Position numbers and translations under genes: made by a program. DNA of 36,970 nucleotides from Oscillospiraceae bacterium (lineage in GTDB: Bacteria; Bacillota; Clostridia; Oscillospirales; SIG627): the NCBI GenBank assembly GCA_015063605.1, contig SVTV01000028.1, forward strand, positions 1 through 36,970. The letters run 5' to 3'. Each line of letters begins with the position of its first letter. Position 1 is the first letter of the stretch. Below are positions 23,941-31,323 of the stretch, piece by piece. The notes under the pieces are model-generated. The model did no database searches. It was not told where the DNA came from and saw only the letters and a list, made by a program, of their open reading frames with translations.

Positions 23941-24405
23941 TTATTTTTTCCACTTGTCCATTGATGCGAGAATAGCATTGTAATGCTTTCTCACCTGTGC
24001 CTCCGTCATTGAACGCACTTCCTCGGGACTGAAAAACGTTTCGTCGCCGCCGTCGTGCTTAATTTTGGGAGGTGCCTTTTTTCTGTTAAGCTCGTTTATG
24101 CGCTCGATATCCGCCTTTGCCTTCAACTGCTTTACGAAATGGAGCGCATATGCGCCGGAGAGGCTTTCACCCTTTTCAACGCTCTGCCATACCTCATCGG
24201 GAATGTCTTCCTGCTTTATATCGGGAAATACTTCTCTCAAGCGTTTGATGTCTTCCTTTACAAAGGAGGCATCGTTTTCCTTTTCGCCGCCGTTTTCATT
24301 TTCTTCGGATACATTTTCGTTTTTTATGTTGTCCTCTGTGTTTTCCACGGCGGGAGCTTCCTTGAGCTCTTCGTTTTCATGCTTTTCTTTTTCCTGCTTT
24401 GTCAT
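23941..24405 (-). CDS. Scaffold-like acidic protein of the capsid block
   Basis: A 154-residue protein with a very acidic, disordered N-terminus (residues about 1-50, rich in Glu, Asn and Lys) and a helical C-terminal half ending in EVRSMTEAQVRKHYNAILASMDKW, which looks like the coat-binding end of phage scaffolding proteins. Its place directly upstream of the coat gene (23 bases apart) is that of scaffolds. The ATG at 24405 has AAGGAAG 6 bases upstream. It is the first gene of the operon; the promoter at 24524-24529 precedes it. It could be a cargo or shell-organising factor if the particle is domesticated. Confidence 0.65.
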   Translation of the reverse strand: MTKQEKEKHENEELKEAPAVENTEDNIKNENVSEENENGGEKENDASFVKEDIKRLREVFPDIKQEDIPDEVWQSVEKGESLSGAYALHFVKQLKAKADIERINELNRKKAPPKIKHDGGDETFFSPEEVRSMTEAQVRKHYNAILASMDKWKK

Positions 24406-24523
24406 AGTGCTTCCTTTCCCGACGCTTTTATTTTTTGTGATCCGCCGTCTTCTTTTGCCGACGTTTCGTTATGACGTATTCACGTCTGCGCCGTTTCTTT
24501 ACCGCTTTGATCGGTTCGAGAGG

Positions 24524-24560
24524 ATTATATCACGGACAGTCACTGACATATAATGACATA
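24524..24560 (-). promoter_or_regulatory. Extended -10 promoter of the capsid block with possible operator
   Basis: On the minus strand the -10 is TATAAT (24524-24529), preceded by TGA, making an extended -10; there is no good -35 box, so an activator may be needed. Just upstream lie the palindrome GTCAGTGAC (24538-24546) and two TGACAT units (24544-24549 and 24554-24559 on the plus strand). The leader to the scaffold-like gene is about 110 bases long and has no gene. Confidence 0.5.
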
Positions 24561-24566
24561 AAATAA

Positions 24567-24588
24567 AAAACACCCCGAAGGGTGTTTT
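24567..24588 (-). terminator. Terminator of the second XRE regulator
   Basis: A 9-bp stem AAAACACCC (24567-24575) and GGGTGTTTT (24580-24588) with loop TTCG on the minus strand, followed by TTATTTTATG. It separates the XRE gene from the capsid block that reads in the same direction. Nothing recognisable lies in 24589-24710. Confidence 0.75.
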
Positions 24589-24710
24589 CCATAAATAGGC
24601 TTTGCCTGCCGTAAATATTGTAGGGAGCCTTTGGTTTGTTCGCTCTGAAAGTCTGTCTGTTTTTCCTGACAAGCACTGACTTAATTAATGACACCTTGCT
24701 TCACGATAAT

Positions 24711-25778
24711 TTACAGCAATTGATTCAATTTGTTTTCAATATCAACAAACCAATCTTTGTTTCTGTATTCATTAAAACAATCCCAAGCCAACTCCTTTTT
24801 CAAAAGGCGAACAACCTGTTTGTTATCTGACGGTGCATCATACACGTGCCATCCCATAACAAGCGGATAGTTCAAGTCATGGTCTTTTACCGAAACGGAT
24901 TTCTCAGCACATTGAAAAGCGCGTATCAGATGATGCTTTATTACTTCTTCATTTTTATTCAAAGCAATCTCATCCTCGGCAATGCTTCTATGCTCTACAC
25001 ACATCCGCTTAAGATCTTCAAATCCCATATCATCATTCGGGAAAACGAGTTCATACATTTGTGTCACAGCTTTGCTTACCGCTTGAACATACGCAGTACC
25101 GTCCGGAATGTTTTCACAGCCTGCAATCTTGGCACTCATATAAAACAAATTGTTGAGATACCAATAGTTTGCGAATCGAAATTGCGAAAGCATTTCATCA
25201 CCATCATCGGTTATTTCCATAAGCAGAAATTCCATTGAATGATTCAATTGATGTGTTTTTAATGCCCATTTCTCCGCCATTTCATGATTGCCACAAGCGG
25301 CGTAGGTGCGAGCGATCTGCCATATAGCTTGCCCTTTATAATATGAACCACCGTTGCTATTATATATTTCCGTGCCAAGCTCTACGATTTCCTTTTGATA
25401 CTTTATTTTGTCAATATCAAAATAAATTGATATAAGCATTTCCTTGACTTCGATGTTATTAGGGAGCTTGTGATATGCCTCCTGCCAAATCGGCAAAGCC
25501 TTGGAAATATCACCATTACGATAGATTTCAGCTGCTCTTGCCTCATATTCTTCATAAAGCTTTTTCTCATCGATTTGCTCCGCTTGAAGAAGCTCGTCAA
25601 CGGTAATTCCGAAGAAGCGCGCAAGTTCGGGTAAAAGTTCAATATCCGGATATGTGCTTGAATTTTCCCATTTACTCACTGCTTGAAACGAAACATTCAG
25701 GTATTGCGCCAATTTTTCTTGGGATATATTTTTCTCTTTGCGAAGACTTTTCAGTTTTTCTCCTAAATTGATACTCAT
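24711..25778 (-). CDS. XRE-family HTH transcriptional regulator with TPR-like C-terminal region (second copy)
   Basis: A 355-residue cytoplasmic regulator. Residues about 8-62 are the XRE helix-turn-helix (LRKEKNISQEKLAQYLNVSFQAVSKWE, shown in parts: ISQEKLA and VSFQAVSKWE), then PDIELLPELARFFGITVDELL. The remaining helices resemble TPR repeats (YRNGDISKALPIWQEAYHKLPNN; AACGNHEMAEKWALKTHQL). It shares layout, and HTH wording, with the regulator at 238-1236, so the two are paralogues. The ATG at 25778 has AAAGGAG 9 bases upstream. The promoter is at 25820-25848 and the terminator at 24567-24588. It lies directly upstream of the capsid block and reads in the same direction, so it is a candidate, not proven, controller of it. 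Confidence 0.85.
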   Translation of the reverse strand: MSINLGEKLKSLRKEKNISQEKLAQYLNVSFQAVSKWENSSTYPDIELLPELARFFGITVDELLQAEQIDEKKLYEEYEARAAEIYRNGDISKALPIWQEAYHKLPNNIEVKEMLISIYFDIDKIKYQKEIVELGTEIYNSNGGSYYKGQAIWQIARTYAACGNHEMAEKWALKTHQLNHSMEFLLMEITDDGDEMLSQFRFANYWYLNNLFYMSAKIAGCENIPDGTAYVQAVSKAVTQMYELVFPNDDMGFEDLKRMCVEHRSIAEDEIALNKNEEVIKHHLIRAFQCAEKSVSVKDHDLNYPLVMGWHVYDAPSDNKQVVRLLKKELAWDCFNEYRNKDWFVDIENKLNQLL

Positions 25779-25819
25779 ACAAATATTCTCCTTTCGAGTT
25801 TTATTGTAGCTACGCCTAT

Positions 25820-25848
25820 ATTATACAGAATTTTATTTTGAAAAACAA
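25820..25848 (-). promoter_or_regulatory. Promoter of the second XRE regulator
   Basis: Minus-strand TTGTTT (25843-25848) and TATAAT (25820-25825) with a 17-base spacer; start near 25813. The -35 box is next to the palindrome at 25850-25866. Confidence 0.65.
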
Positions 25849-25849
25849 T

Positions 25850-25866
25850 AACTCAATATTTGAGTT
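25850..25866. promoter_or_regulatory. Palindrome next to the XRE promoter, possible operator
   Basis: AACTCAATATTTGAGTT is a perfect palindrome with 7-base arms around TAT, placed just upstream of the -35 box. Its core TCAATATTTGAG recurs 65 bases upstream of the other XRE promoter (1374-1385). Binding by these XRE proteins is an inference. Confidence 0.5.
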
Positions 25867-25923
25867 TTGGTTGAGTGGTTCAACCAAATTGGGAAGAAAA
25901 ATAAGTTGGTTTGCATTCTACGG

Positions 25924-25955
25924 TGTAGCAAGCATAGCAAACGCGGCTACGCACG
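25924..25955. repeat. Dispersed noncoding repeat upstream of an XRE regulator (copy 2)
   Basis: Contains the same GTAGCAAGCATAGCAAACG and GGCTACGC as 1445-1475, with few changes, in the same orientation relative to the XRE gene. A longer element follows it here (25976-26023). Confidence 0.65.
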
Positions 25956-25975
25956 GTTTGCCGATTCGCAACGTA

Positions 25976-26023
25976 AGGCTCCCTCCGGGAGAGAGCTGGC
26001 AGCGAAGCTGATTGAGGGAGAGT
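25976..26023. repeat. Hairpin-rich intergenic repeat
   Basis: CTCCCTC (25979-25985) pairs with GAGGGAG (26014-26020) around an inner hairpin of the type GCAGC-GAA-GCTG. Elements with this CTCCCTC...GAGGGAG pattern are, in my recollection, widespread between genes of gut Clostridia. Function unknown. The rest of the 25867-26137 stretch has no convincing gene; the plus-strand frame 25867-26061 follows the repeat and is discounted. Confidence 0.55.
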
Positions 26024-26080
26024 GCGTTACTTTTGTCATTTGTTTTGTTGTCTTTTATTAAGGCATACGAAGCACTGCTT

Positions 26081-26118
26081 TTGTGTCCACAAAAGCGAAG
26101 CCCCGCGCGAGGCGGGGC
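26081..26118 (-). terminator. Hairpin pair after the AraC gene, probable terminator
   Basis: GCCCCGC (26100-26106) and GCGGGGC (26112-26118) form a GC-rich hairpin 20 bases beyond the AraC stop. Next, GCTTTTGTG and CACAAAAGC (from 26077) form a second. The T stretch is weak (TTCGCTTTTG). The first hairpin is nearly the same as that at 212-230. Confidence 0.45.
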
Positions 26119-26137
26119 TATAATTATTGCCATTCAA

Positions 26138-27361
26138 TTAAAAATCGATGGAATACACGGTATTTACTTTTTCAAATCCCAAATCAAATGCATCAAATTC
26201 TCCGTGTCTCTTTGCGTATTCACCAAATTGAGCATCTTCAAAAGGAATGTAACCTTTCTCCATAGCTGCATTGGTAGCTGTAAGATAAAGATACTTGATT
26301 GCATCTTTAGGAGTATCGGGTAAATTAGGTGTATGAACACAGTTATTCAAGCAAAAGCCGTGTGTGCTCTGTAATCCATCATAGGATATAGAAAGCAGCT
26401 TTTTGCCACAAAAAACACCAAACGGTTGCGAAAGAGGTCTTTGTTCAAGTGGCTTTTTCAGCAAGTTTTTAAGCCCGAATCCTCCCGTTTTTTTAAATGT
26501 TTCATCGGGGTATCCTGCAATAAATTCGTCAACTGCTTCCAAATCTTGAGTCTGCAACACATGAATATCATATTTTTGTGCTTCTTTAGGCAGAACAAAC
26601 GGCTCTCCAAAATACATGGTTTCATTTTTTTCTTCGATGTTCTTGATTTTAATACCGTCAAGCGTTGCTTTTACATCATCAAAAGTCACATCCTTATGGA
26701 ATATACAATCAATATGATCGGGGTTAAAAAGCAAGAGTTTATCAATATAATTCCGAAGATTGCTCAAATCGTCAAGAACAAGTGTTAAATAAGGATCTTC
26801 AAAAAAATTATCTATCGTGAGAAATCCATTTTCAAAAGAGCCAATGTCAGAAACAATTTTTGATCCGTTTATCGCGATAGTGACTGCCGTATATCCATAA
26901 CGCTTTGCGTCTTTTTCCAAAAGCCAATCAATAGCCTCATCAGAATCCATTTCAACAAAATCAGGAAGAACACGGCGAAATTCAGCAACAGCAGTAGCAT
27001 TCAACTCGTTGTCCGCCCAAACAAGCTGCTTTCCTTTCATGTTTTCCCGGTATTCACTGGGCGTCTTGCCGTATTGTTCTTTGAATGCACGTGTAAATCC
27101 TTCGTGGCTTTCATATCCCGAATCCAAGGCAATCGATAAGATATCTCTGTCGTGGGCGGTGCGAAGCATACGTGCGGCACGATTCAATTTACGGAATTTT
27201 ACGTATTCCATAACGTTAAATCCCGTATAATTCCGAAATATGCGATTGAAATAGTCCGTGGAAAAACCTGCATTTTTTGCTACGTCATCAAGCGTGGTTG
27301 TATTAGCCCCTAAGTTATTGATATATTTCACAGCATTTTTTATCAAATCTCGATTTTCCAT
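26138..27361 (-). CDS. AraC-family regulator with long GNAT-like C-terminal region
   Basis: A 407-residue protein. The DNA-binding AraC double helix-turn-helix is at the N-terminus (residues about 5-105: TLDDVAKNAGFSTDYFNRIFRNYTG and IALDSGYESHEGFTRAFKEQYGKTPSEYR). The C-terminal 300 residues are not the usual AraC-associated GyrI or cupin type; the last part (CVHTPNLPDTPKDAIKYLYLTATNAAMEKGY) looks like an acetyltransferase-type (GNAT) domain, which is a tentative reading. The ATG at 27361 has AAGGAGG 7 bases upstream. The promoter is at 27415-27443, divergent to that of the symporter gene. Codons are AT-rich compared with the core genes, like the XRE genes. Confidence 0.8.
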   Translation of the reverse strand: MENRDLIKNAVKYINNLGANTTTLDDVAKNAGFSTDYFNRIFRNYTGFNVMEYVKFRKLNRAARMLRTAHDRDILSIALDSGYESHEGFTRAFKEQYGKTPSEYRENMKGKQLVWADNELNATAVAEFRRVLPDFVEMDSDEAIDWLLEKDAKRYGYTAVTIAINGSKIVSDIGSFENGFLTIDNFFEDPYLTLVLDDLSNLRNYIDKLLLFNPDHIDCIFHKDVTFDDVKATLDGIKIKNIEEKNETMYFGEPFVLPKEAQKYDIHVLQTQDLEAVDEFIAGYPDETFKKTGGFGLKNLLKKPLEQRPLSQPFGVFCGKKLLSISYDGLQSTHGFCLNNCVHTPNLPDTPKDAIKYLYLTATNAAMEKGYIPFEDAQFGEYAKRHGEFDAFDLGFEKVNTVYSIDF

Positions 27362-27414
27362 TTTATTCCTCCTTAAATAGATATTTGTGCGGGTGGCCTC
27401 CTGCTTGCGATAGT

Positions 27415-27443
27415 ATTATATCATATCCATTTCTGTTTGTCTT
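27415..27443 (-). promoter_or_regulatory. Promoter of the AraC-family gene
   Basis: Minus-strand AAGACA (27438-27443) and TATAAT (27415-27420), 17 bases apart, with a TGA extension before the -10. It is divergent from the symporter promoter, about 45 bases away, so the AraC protein could control both. Confidence 0.6.
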
Positions 27444-27488
27444 GATGAAAAACGCTGATTTACAAAATAGCGCCCTACTTTATTTTTC

Positions 27489-27517
27489 TTGACTTTTTTG
27501 CTTTCCCATGATAAAAT
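27489..27517 (+). promoter_or_regulatory. Promoter of the sodium symporter gene
   Basis: TTGACT (27489-27494) and TAAAAT (27512-27517), 17 bases apart, with TGA before the -10; start near 27524, leaving a 29-base leader. Confidence 0.7.
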
Positions 27518-27552
27518 ATCGTTATACAAATCAAAGTTAAGGAAAACACACT

Positions 27553-28941
27553 ATGAGTAATCGTGAAAACTTTAAGTCAAGTCTCGGCTTCATTCTTGTA
27601 AGCGCGGGATGCGCTATCGGAATCGGAAACGTCTGGAAATTCCCTTATGTTGCGGGAGCAAACGGAGGCGGCGTTTTCGTTTTATTCTATTTCTTGTTCT
27701 TATTGATAATGGGAGTCCCCGTTCTCACTATGGAGCTTGCCGTCGGACGTGCAAGCCGTCAGAGTGCTATCGGTGCATATAAGGCGCTTGAGAAGCCGGG
27801 TCACAAGTGGCATATACACGGCTGGTTCTGTACTATAGGCTGTTATCTGCTTATGATGTACTACACCACGGTTTCCGGCTGGATGCTCGGATATTTTTTG
27901 AAGTTTGCAAGCGGTACCTTTGAGGGAATAGAAACAAAAGCAGCTGTTGACGGTGTGTTCGAGTCGATGCTCGCAAATCCCGTAGAAATGATAATCTATA
28001 TGGCGATAACTGTAATTGCGGGTTTTCTTGTTTGCAGCTTCAGCCTTCAGAAGGGGCTTGAGAGAATATCTAAAGTAATAATGCTCGGCCTTTTAGGTCT
28101 TATCGTTATTCTTGTTGTAAACAGTCTTTTGCTCGACGGTGCTGCGGAGGGCGTAAAATTCTATCTGTTACCCGATTTTAAATCAGCCTCCAAGGTGGGT
28201 ATCATGAATGTTATGGTAGCCGCAATGAATCAGTCCTTCTTTACGCTCAGCATAGGAATTGCATCTATGGAGATATTCGGAAGCTATATGACTAAGGACA
28301 AAACGATCACGGGCGAATCGATACGTATCTGCTCCCTTGACACCTTTGTTGCTGTCATGTCGGGACTTATTATATTCCCTGCTTGTACAGCCTTCGGCGT
28401 AGCTCCCGATTCGGGTCCGTCTCTCATCTTCAAAACTCTTCCGAATATTTTCGTGAATATGGCGGGTGGACGAATCTGGGGTTCGCTCTTCTTCGTATTT
28501 ATGACTTTTGCAAGCTTTTCCACCGTAATTGCCGTATTTCAGAATCTTATCGCGGCTTGTGAGGAAAATTTCGGTTGGTCCAAAAAGACGAACATTATTA
28601 TAAATGCCGTATTTATGGTCGTTGCAAGCCTTCCTTGTGTTCTCGGATTCAATGTTCTGTCCGGCGTTACGCTTGGCGGTATGAACATACTGGATATTGA
28701 GGACTTTATAGTAAGCACGGTGCTTCTCCCCGCGGGAGCCCTTGTGTACCTTCTCTTCTGCGTTACGAAATACGGCTGGGGCTTTGACAAATATCTTGCC
28801 GAGTGTAACACGGGAAGCGGAATGAAGATGTCCGAGCGTCTTAAGCCTTACTTCAAGTTTGTTCTTCCGATCCTTATACTTATCATATTCGGAACGGGTA
28901 TATACAACTTTGTTGCATCTCTTATAAAATTCTACAGTTAA
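27553..28941 (+). CDS. Neurotransmitter:sodium symporter family transporter
   Basis: A 462-residue inner-membrane transporter of the NSS (SNF) family, which couples uptake of an amino acid or amine to sodium. The family N-terminus is plain: SSLGFILVSAGCAIGIGNVWKFPYVAGANGGG, of which GIGNVWKFPY is the sodium/substrate-site signature in TM1. About 11-12 hydrophobic segments follow, the usual number for bacterial members. The ATG at 27553 has AAGGA about 9 bases upstream. It stands alone between the divergent AraC gene and a terminator at 29056-29091. The substrate cannot be told; amino acids such as tryptophan, tyrosine or leucine are typical for bacterial members. Confidence 0.92.
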   Translation: MSNRENFKSSLGFILVSAGCAIGIGNVWKFPYVAGANGGGVFVLFYFLFLLIMGVPVLTMELAVGRASRQSAIGAYKALEKPGHKWHIHGWFCTIGCYLLMMYYTTVSGWMLGYFLKFASGTFEGIETKAAVDGVFESMLANPVEMIIYMAITVIAGFLVCSFSLQKGLERISKVIMLGLLGLIVILVVNSLLLDGAAEGVKFYLLPDFKSASKVGIMNVMVAAMNQSFFTLSIGIASMEIFGSYMTKDKTITGESIRICSLDTFVAVMSGLIIFPACTAFGVAPDSGPSLIFKTLPNIFVNMAGGRIWGSLFFVFMTFASFSTVIAVFQNLIAACEENFGWSKKTNIIINAVFMVVASLPCVLGFNVLSGVTLGGMNILDIEDFIVSTVLLPAGALVYLLFCVTKYGWGFDKYLAECNTGSGMKMSERLKPYFKFVLPILILIIFGTGIYNFVASLIKFYS

Positions 28942-29055
28942 AAATTGATATAAATCCCTAACGGGACTTTCGATAGCAAATATATCGAGCCGAGCCAAGC
29001 GAGGCATATCGACAAAAAGCATCTGTGGACGTATAAGCAGTACTGTCAAAAAAAG

Positions 29056-29091
29056 AGGACATGGAACGTAAAAACGCTCTATGTCCTTTTT
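29056..29091 (+). terminator. Terminator of the sodium symporter gene
   Basis: AGGACAT (29056-29062) pairs with ATGTCCT (29081-29087), the stem extending inward with one G-U pair and one mismatch to CGT/ACG, followed by TTTTT. Between the symporter stop and this hairpin (28942-29055) there are short ATATCGA repeats and no gene. Confidence 0.8.
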
Positions 29092-29165
29092 CTGTCGGTA
29101 GGTATATATCTTAATGAATCTAAAAATGTCCTTTAAAGTACAAATCTATTGATCACTCTTATGTT

Positions 29166-29834
29166 TTACAGTAAATAACATTCCTTCATCTTCGCAATAA
29201 CAAGAGACGCTATCTTCTTTCCGCCTGCATCGTTGGGATGGATGTGGTCGGGAGCGTAGGTGTTGAAGGGTGCATTTGCCATAGTGAATTTGTTGAAGCC
29301 CGTATTTCCGTGAAGATCAACGAAGGGAAGTCCGTAGTACTGTGCTACCTTGCGGCATGCTTCGGAGATCTCGGAATATGTGATGATGTTGGAATAATCC
29401 GCACCGTCGTTATGACCGTATGTTGTTCCGAGGATCATTATCTCAAGGGAAGGCTTCCATGTGAGAAGAGTTTCGATGATGTAGCTGTATGCGCCGTAGA
29501 AAGTCATCTTATCCTTCTGATCGATGGGCTTTGCGAACTCATATTCTTTTCCGATAACGGGATTTTGAACGAGATCGTTTGCACCGCCGAAAATGGTAAC
29601 GATGTCGGGATCGTTTGCCTTTACGGCATCAAGTCTTGCGTCCTGCCAGAAAGCAGTTTCGCCTTTTCCCGAAACGCATGAAGAACCGATTCCGCAGTTG
29701 GAATGAATAAGACCGAATTTATCCGCAACATACTTCTGCCAGGATTCTCTTGCGGTGATGCTGTCACCGAAGGATGTCCATTTTTTACCGTAAAGAGTAT
29801 TTATTGTAGCTGTTAAGCTTGTTTCACTTGCCAT
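29166..29834 (-). CDS. SGNH/GDSL hydrolase, probable carbohydrate esterase
   Basis: A 222-residue esterase of the SGNH family. Block I is SFGDSIT with nucleophile Ser25; block III is GGAND near residue 84; block V is DHIH with Asp196 and His199. No signal peptide, so it acts in the cytoplasm. Related enzymes remove acetyl or other acyl groups from sugars or lipids. The ATG at 29834 has AAGGAGAG 6-7 bases upstream. It follows the ABC ATPase gene, after a terminator (29909-29939), so it may have its own weak promoter; a clear one was not seen. The neighbourhood suggests deacetylation of imported oligosaccharides. Confidence 0.85.
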   Translation of the reverse strand: MASETSLTATINTLYGKKWTSFGDSITARESWQKYVADKFGLIHSNCGIGSSCVSGKGETAFWQDARLDAVKANDPDIVTIFGGANDLVQNPVIGKEYEFAKPIDQKDKMTFYGAYSYIIETLLTWKPSLEIMILGTTYGHNDGADYSNIITYSEISEACRKVAQYYGLPFVDLHGNTGFNKFTMANAPFNTYAPDHIHPNDAGGKKIASLVIAKMKECYLL

Positions 29835-29908
29835 GATATTCTCTCCTTATAACAATGTGATATTTTTATTTCCAATATGGTGGAGGGAGCACTCCGCAGA
29901 ATGCCCCT

Positions 29909-29939
29909 TAAAAACAAAAGGGCGCATAAAATGCGCCCT
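29909..29939 (-). terminator. Terminator of the ABC ATPase gene
   Basis: On the minus strand AGGGCGCAT (29931-29939) pairs with ATGCGCCCT (29919-29927), loop TTT, followed by TTTGTTTTT. It lies 27 bases beyond the ATPase stop. An imperfect GGAGCA/TGCCCC hairpin lies at 29885-29907. Confidence 0.85.
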
Positions 29940-29965
29940 CGTATGTGTTAAGTATTATCTCTGAA

Positions 29966-31078
29966 TTAGTGGCAGATGCAAACTTCTGTATCCTTATCGA
30001 ATATGTGCATTCTGGAAACGTCGAGAGCGATCTTGATGGTGTCGCCTGTCTTAGCCTTGGAGCGAGAGGAAACTCTTGCTGTCATGTTCTGATCTTCAGA
30101 GTTGATGTAGAGGTGGATTTCAGCACCCATAAGCTCGGTAACTTCAACGTAAGCTTCGATTACCCAGTCGGAAAGCTGGCTCAAGTACATGGGCTCGTCA
30201 TGGAGAGACTCGGGACGGAGACCTGCGATAACTTCTTTGCCGATGTATTCCTGAAGCTCGGGCTTGGAAGCCTTTTCAGCAGGAAGCTTGAGAGAGTTCT
30301 GACCATACTCGAAGTAAATGTCGTCGCCCTTCTTCTGGAGAGAACCGTTGATGAAGTTCATCTGAGGTGTGCCTATAAAGCCTGCAACGAACATGTTTGT
30401 GGGAAGATCGTAGAGGTTTTGAGGAGAATCAACCTGCTGGATGAGACCGTCCTTCATAACAACGATACGGGAAGCCATTGTCATAGCCTCTACCTGGTCG
30501 TGTGTAACGTATACGAATGTTGTTCCGAGACGCTTGTGGAGAAGAGTAAGCTCTGTTCTCATGGCAGCACGGAGTTTAGCATCGAGGTTGGAAAGAGGTT
30601 CGTCAAGAAGGAATACCTTAGGTTCACGAACGATAGCTCTACCGAGAGCAACACGCTGTCTCTGACCGCCGGAGAGGGCCTTCGGACGTCTGTCAAGAAG
30701 GTGAACGATGTCGAGTATTCTTGCAGCTTCTTCAACACGTCTCTTGATCTCTTCCTTGGGAGTCTTGCGGAGCTTAAGACCGAATGCCATGTTTTCGAAA
30801 ACTGTCATGTGAGGATAAAGAGCGTAGTTCTGGAAAACCATCGCGATATCTCTGTCCTTGGGGGCTACGTCGTTGATAAGTCTGTCGCCGATGAAAAGTT
30901 CGCCTTCGGAGATCTCTTCAAGACCTGCGATCATACGAAGTGTTGTGGACTTTCCGCATCCGGAAGGGCCGACCAATATGATAAATTCTTTATCTTTGAT
31001 TTCGAGACAAAAATCCTTAACAGCTACAACGCCGCCGGGATACTTCTTGTAAAGATGTCTCATGGATAAACTTGCCAT
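29966..31078 (-). CDS. ugpC: Sugar ABC transporter ATP-binding protein (MsmK/UgpC/MalK type)
   Basis: ATPase subunit of a carbohydrate importer (CUT1 type), 370 residues. Walker A is GPSGCGKST (Lys43), the Q-loop is VFQNYALYPHMTV, the signature is LSGGQRQRVALGRAI, Walker B is VFLLDEP and the H-loop is VTHDQVEA. The C-terminal regulatory OB-fold/TOBE part (about 240-370, GLRPESL, VTELMGAE) identifies the MalK/MsmK/UgpC group. The ATG at 31078 has AGGAGG about 8 bases upstream. No permease or binding-protein gene lies in the window, so it is probably a shared ATPase serving several sugar transporters, as known for MsmK in Firmicutes. Promoter at 31143-31171, terminator at 29909-29939. Confidence 0.93.
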   Translation of the reverse strand: MASLSMRHLYKKYPGGVVAVKDFCLEIKDKEFIILVGPSGCGKSTTLRMIAGLEEISEGELFIGDRLINDVAPKDRDIAMVFQNYALYPHMTVFENMAFGLKLRKTPKEEIKRRVEEAARILDIVHLLDRRPKALSGGQRQRVALGRAIVREPKVFLLDEPLSNLDAKLRAAMRTELTLLHKRLGTTFVYVTHDQVEAMTMASRIVVMKDGLIQQVDSPQNLYDLPTNMFVAGFIGTPQMNFINGSLQKKGDDIYFEYGQNSLKLPAEKASKPELQEYIGKEVIAGLRPESLHDEPMYLSQLSDWVIEAYVEVTELMGAEIHLYINSEDQNMTARVSSRSKAKTGDTIKIALDVSRMHIFDKDTEVCICH

Positions 31079-31142
31079 TATAAAAATCCTCCTGAAATAT
31101 ATACGAGTGAGTTAAATCAACACCTAAATGTTCTTGCTATAT

Positions 31143-31171
31143 ACTATACCATAAAATTAAGATTTTGAAAA
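31143..31171 (-). promoter_or_regulatory. Probable promoter of the ABC ATPase gene
   Basis: Minus-strand TTTTCA (31166-31171) and TATAGT (31143-31148), 17 bases apart, with TGG before the -10. The leader is about 57 bases. The -35 box is weak, which leaves room for regulation. 31172-31280 is AT-rich and has no gene. Confidence 0.5.
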
Positions 31172-31282
31172 GAGTTCTTTTCCCCAAAGTTTTAGCATTT
31201 CATTTATTCATTTTGCATAAAAATTATGAAAAACAATAGATAAAAGGGAAAAAGAGACGTGAAACCTGCGTTTTGGACATAA

Positions 31283-31306
31283 TTTGTTCATAACTTTATG
31301 AACAAA
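31283..31306. promoter_or_regulatory. Perfect palindrome between the kinase and ABC ATPase genes
   Basis: TTTGTTCATA (31283-31292) and TATGAACAAA (31297-31306) form 10-base arms (11 with the flanking A/T pair) around ACTT. It lies 17 bases beyond the kinase stop on the minus strand. Without a strong T run after it, it may be a weak terminator or an operator. Confidence 0.45.
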
Positions 31307-31323
31307 TGTTAAAATCCTTCACA

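Noticed and set aside
23159..23983. 274-codon plus-strand frame opposite the coat protein gene
   Set aside because: Shadow of the coat gene; Cys/Val-rich composition typical of antisense frames.
17914..24405. Complete inducible prophage
   Set aside because: No terminase, portal, integrase, repressor-antirepressor pair, lysin or holin was found, and no att-like repeats around the block.
25867..26323. Plus-strand genes in the repeat region and opposite the AraC gene end
   Set aside because: The frames follow noncoding repeats and terminator hairpins and have no family resemblance.
28183..29049. 288-codon minus-strand frame overlapping the symporter
   Set aside because: Shadow frame opposite a clear NSS transporter; it also runs through its terminator.
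29945..31069. 374-codon plus-strand frame opposite the ABC ATPase gene
   Set aside because: Exact shadow of a highly conserved gene; its content is low-complexity and without family resemblance.
31079..31323. Riboswitch upstream of the ABC ATPase gene
   Set aside because: No known riboswitch core could be recognised; only a simple palindrome and AT-rich sequence are present.
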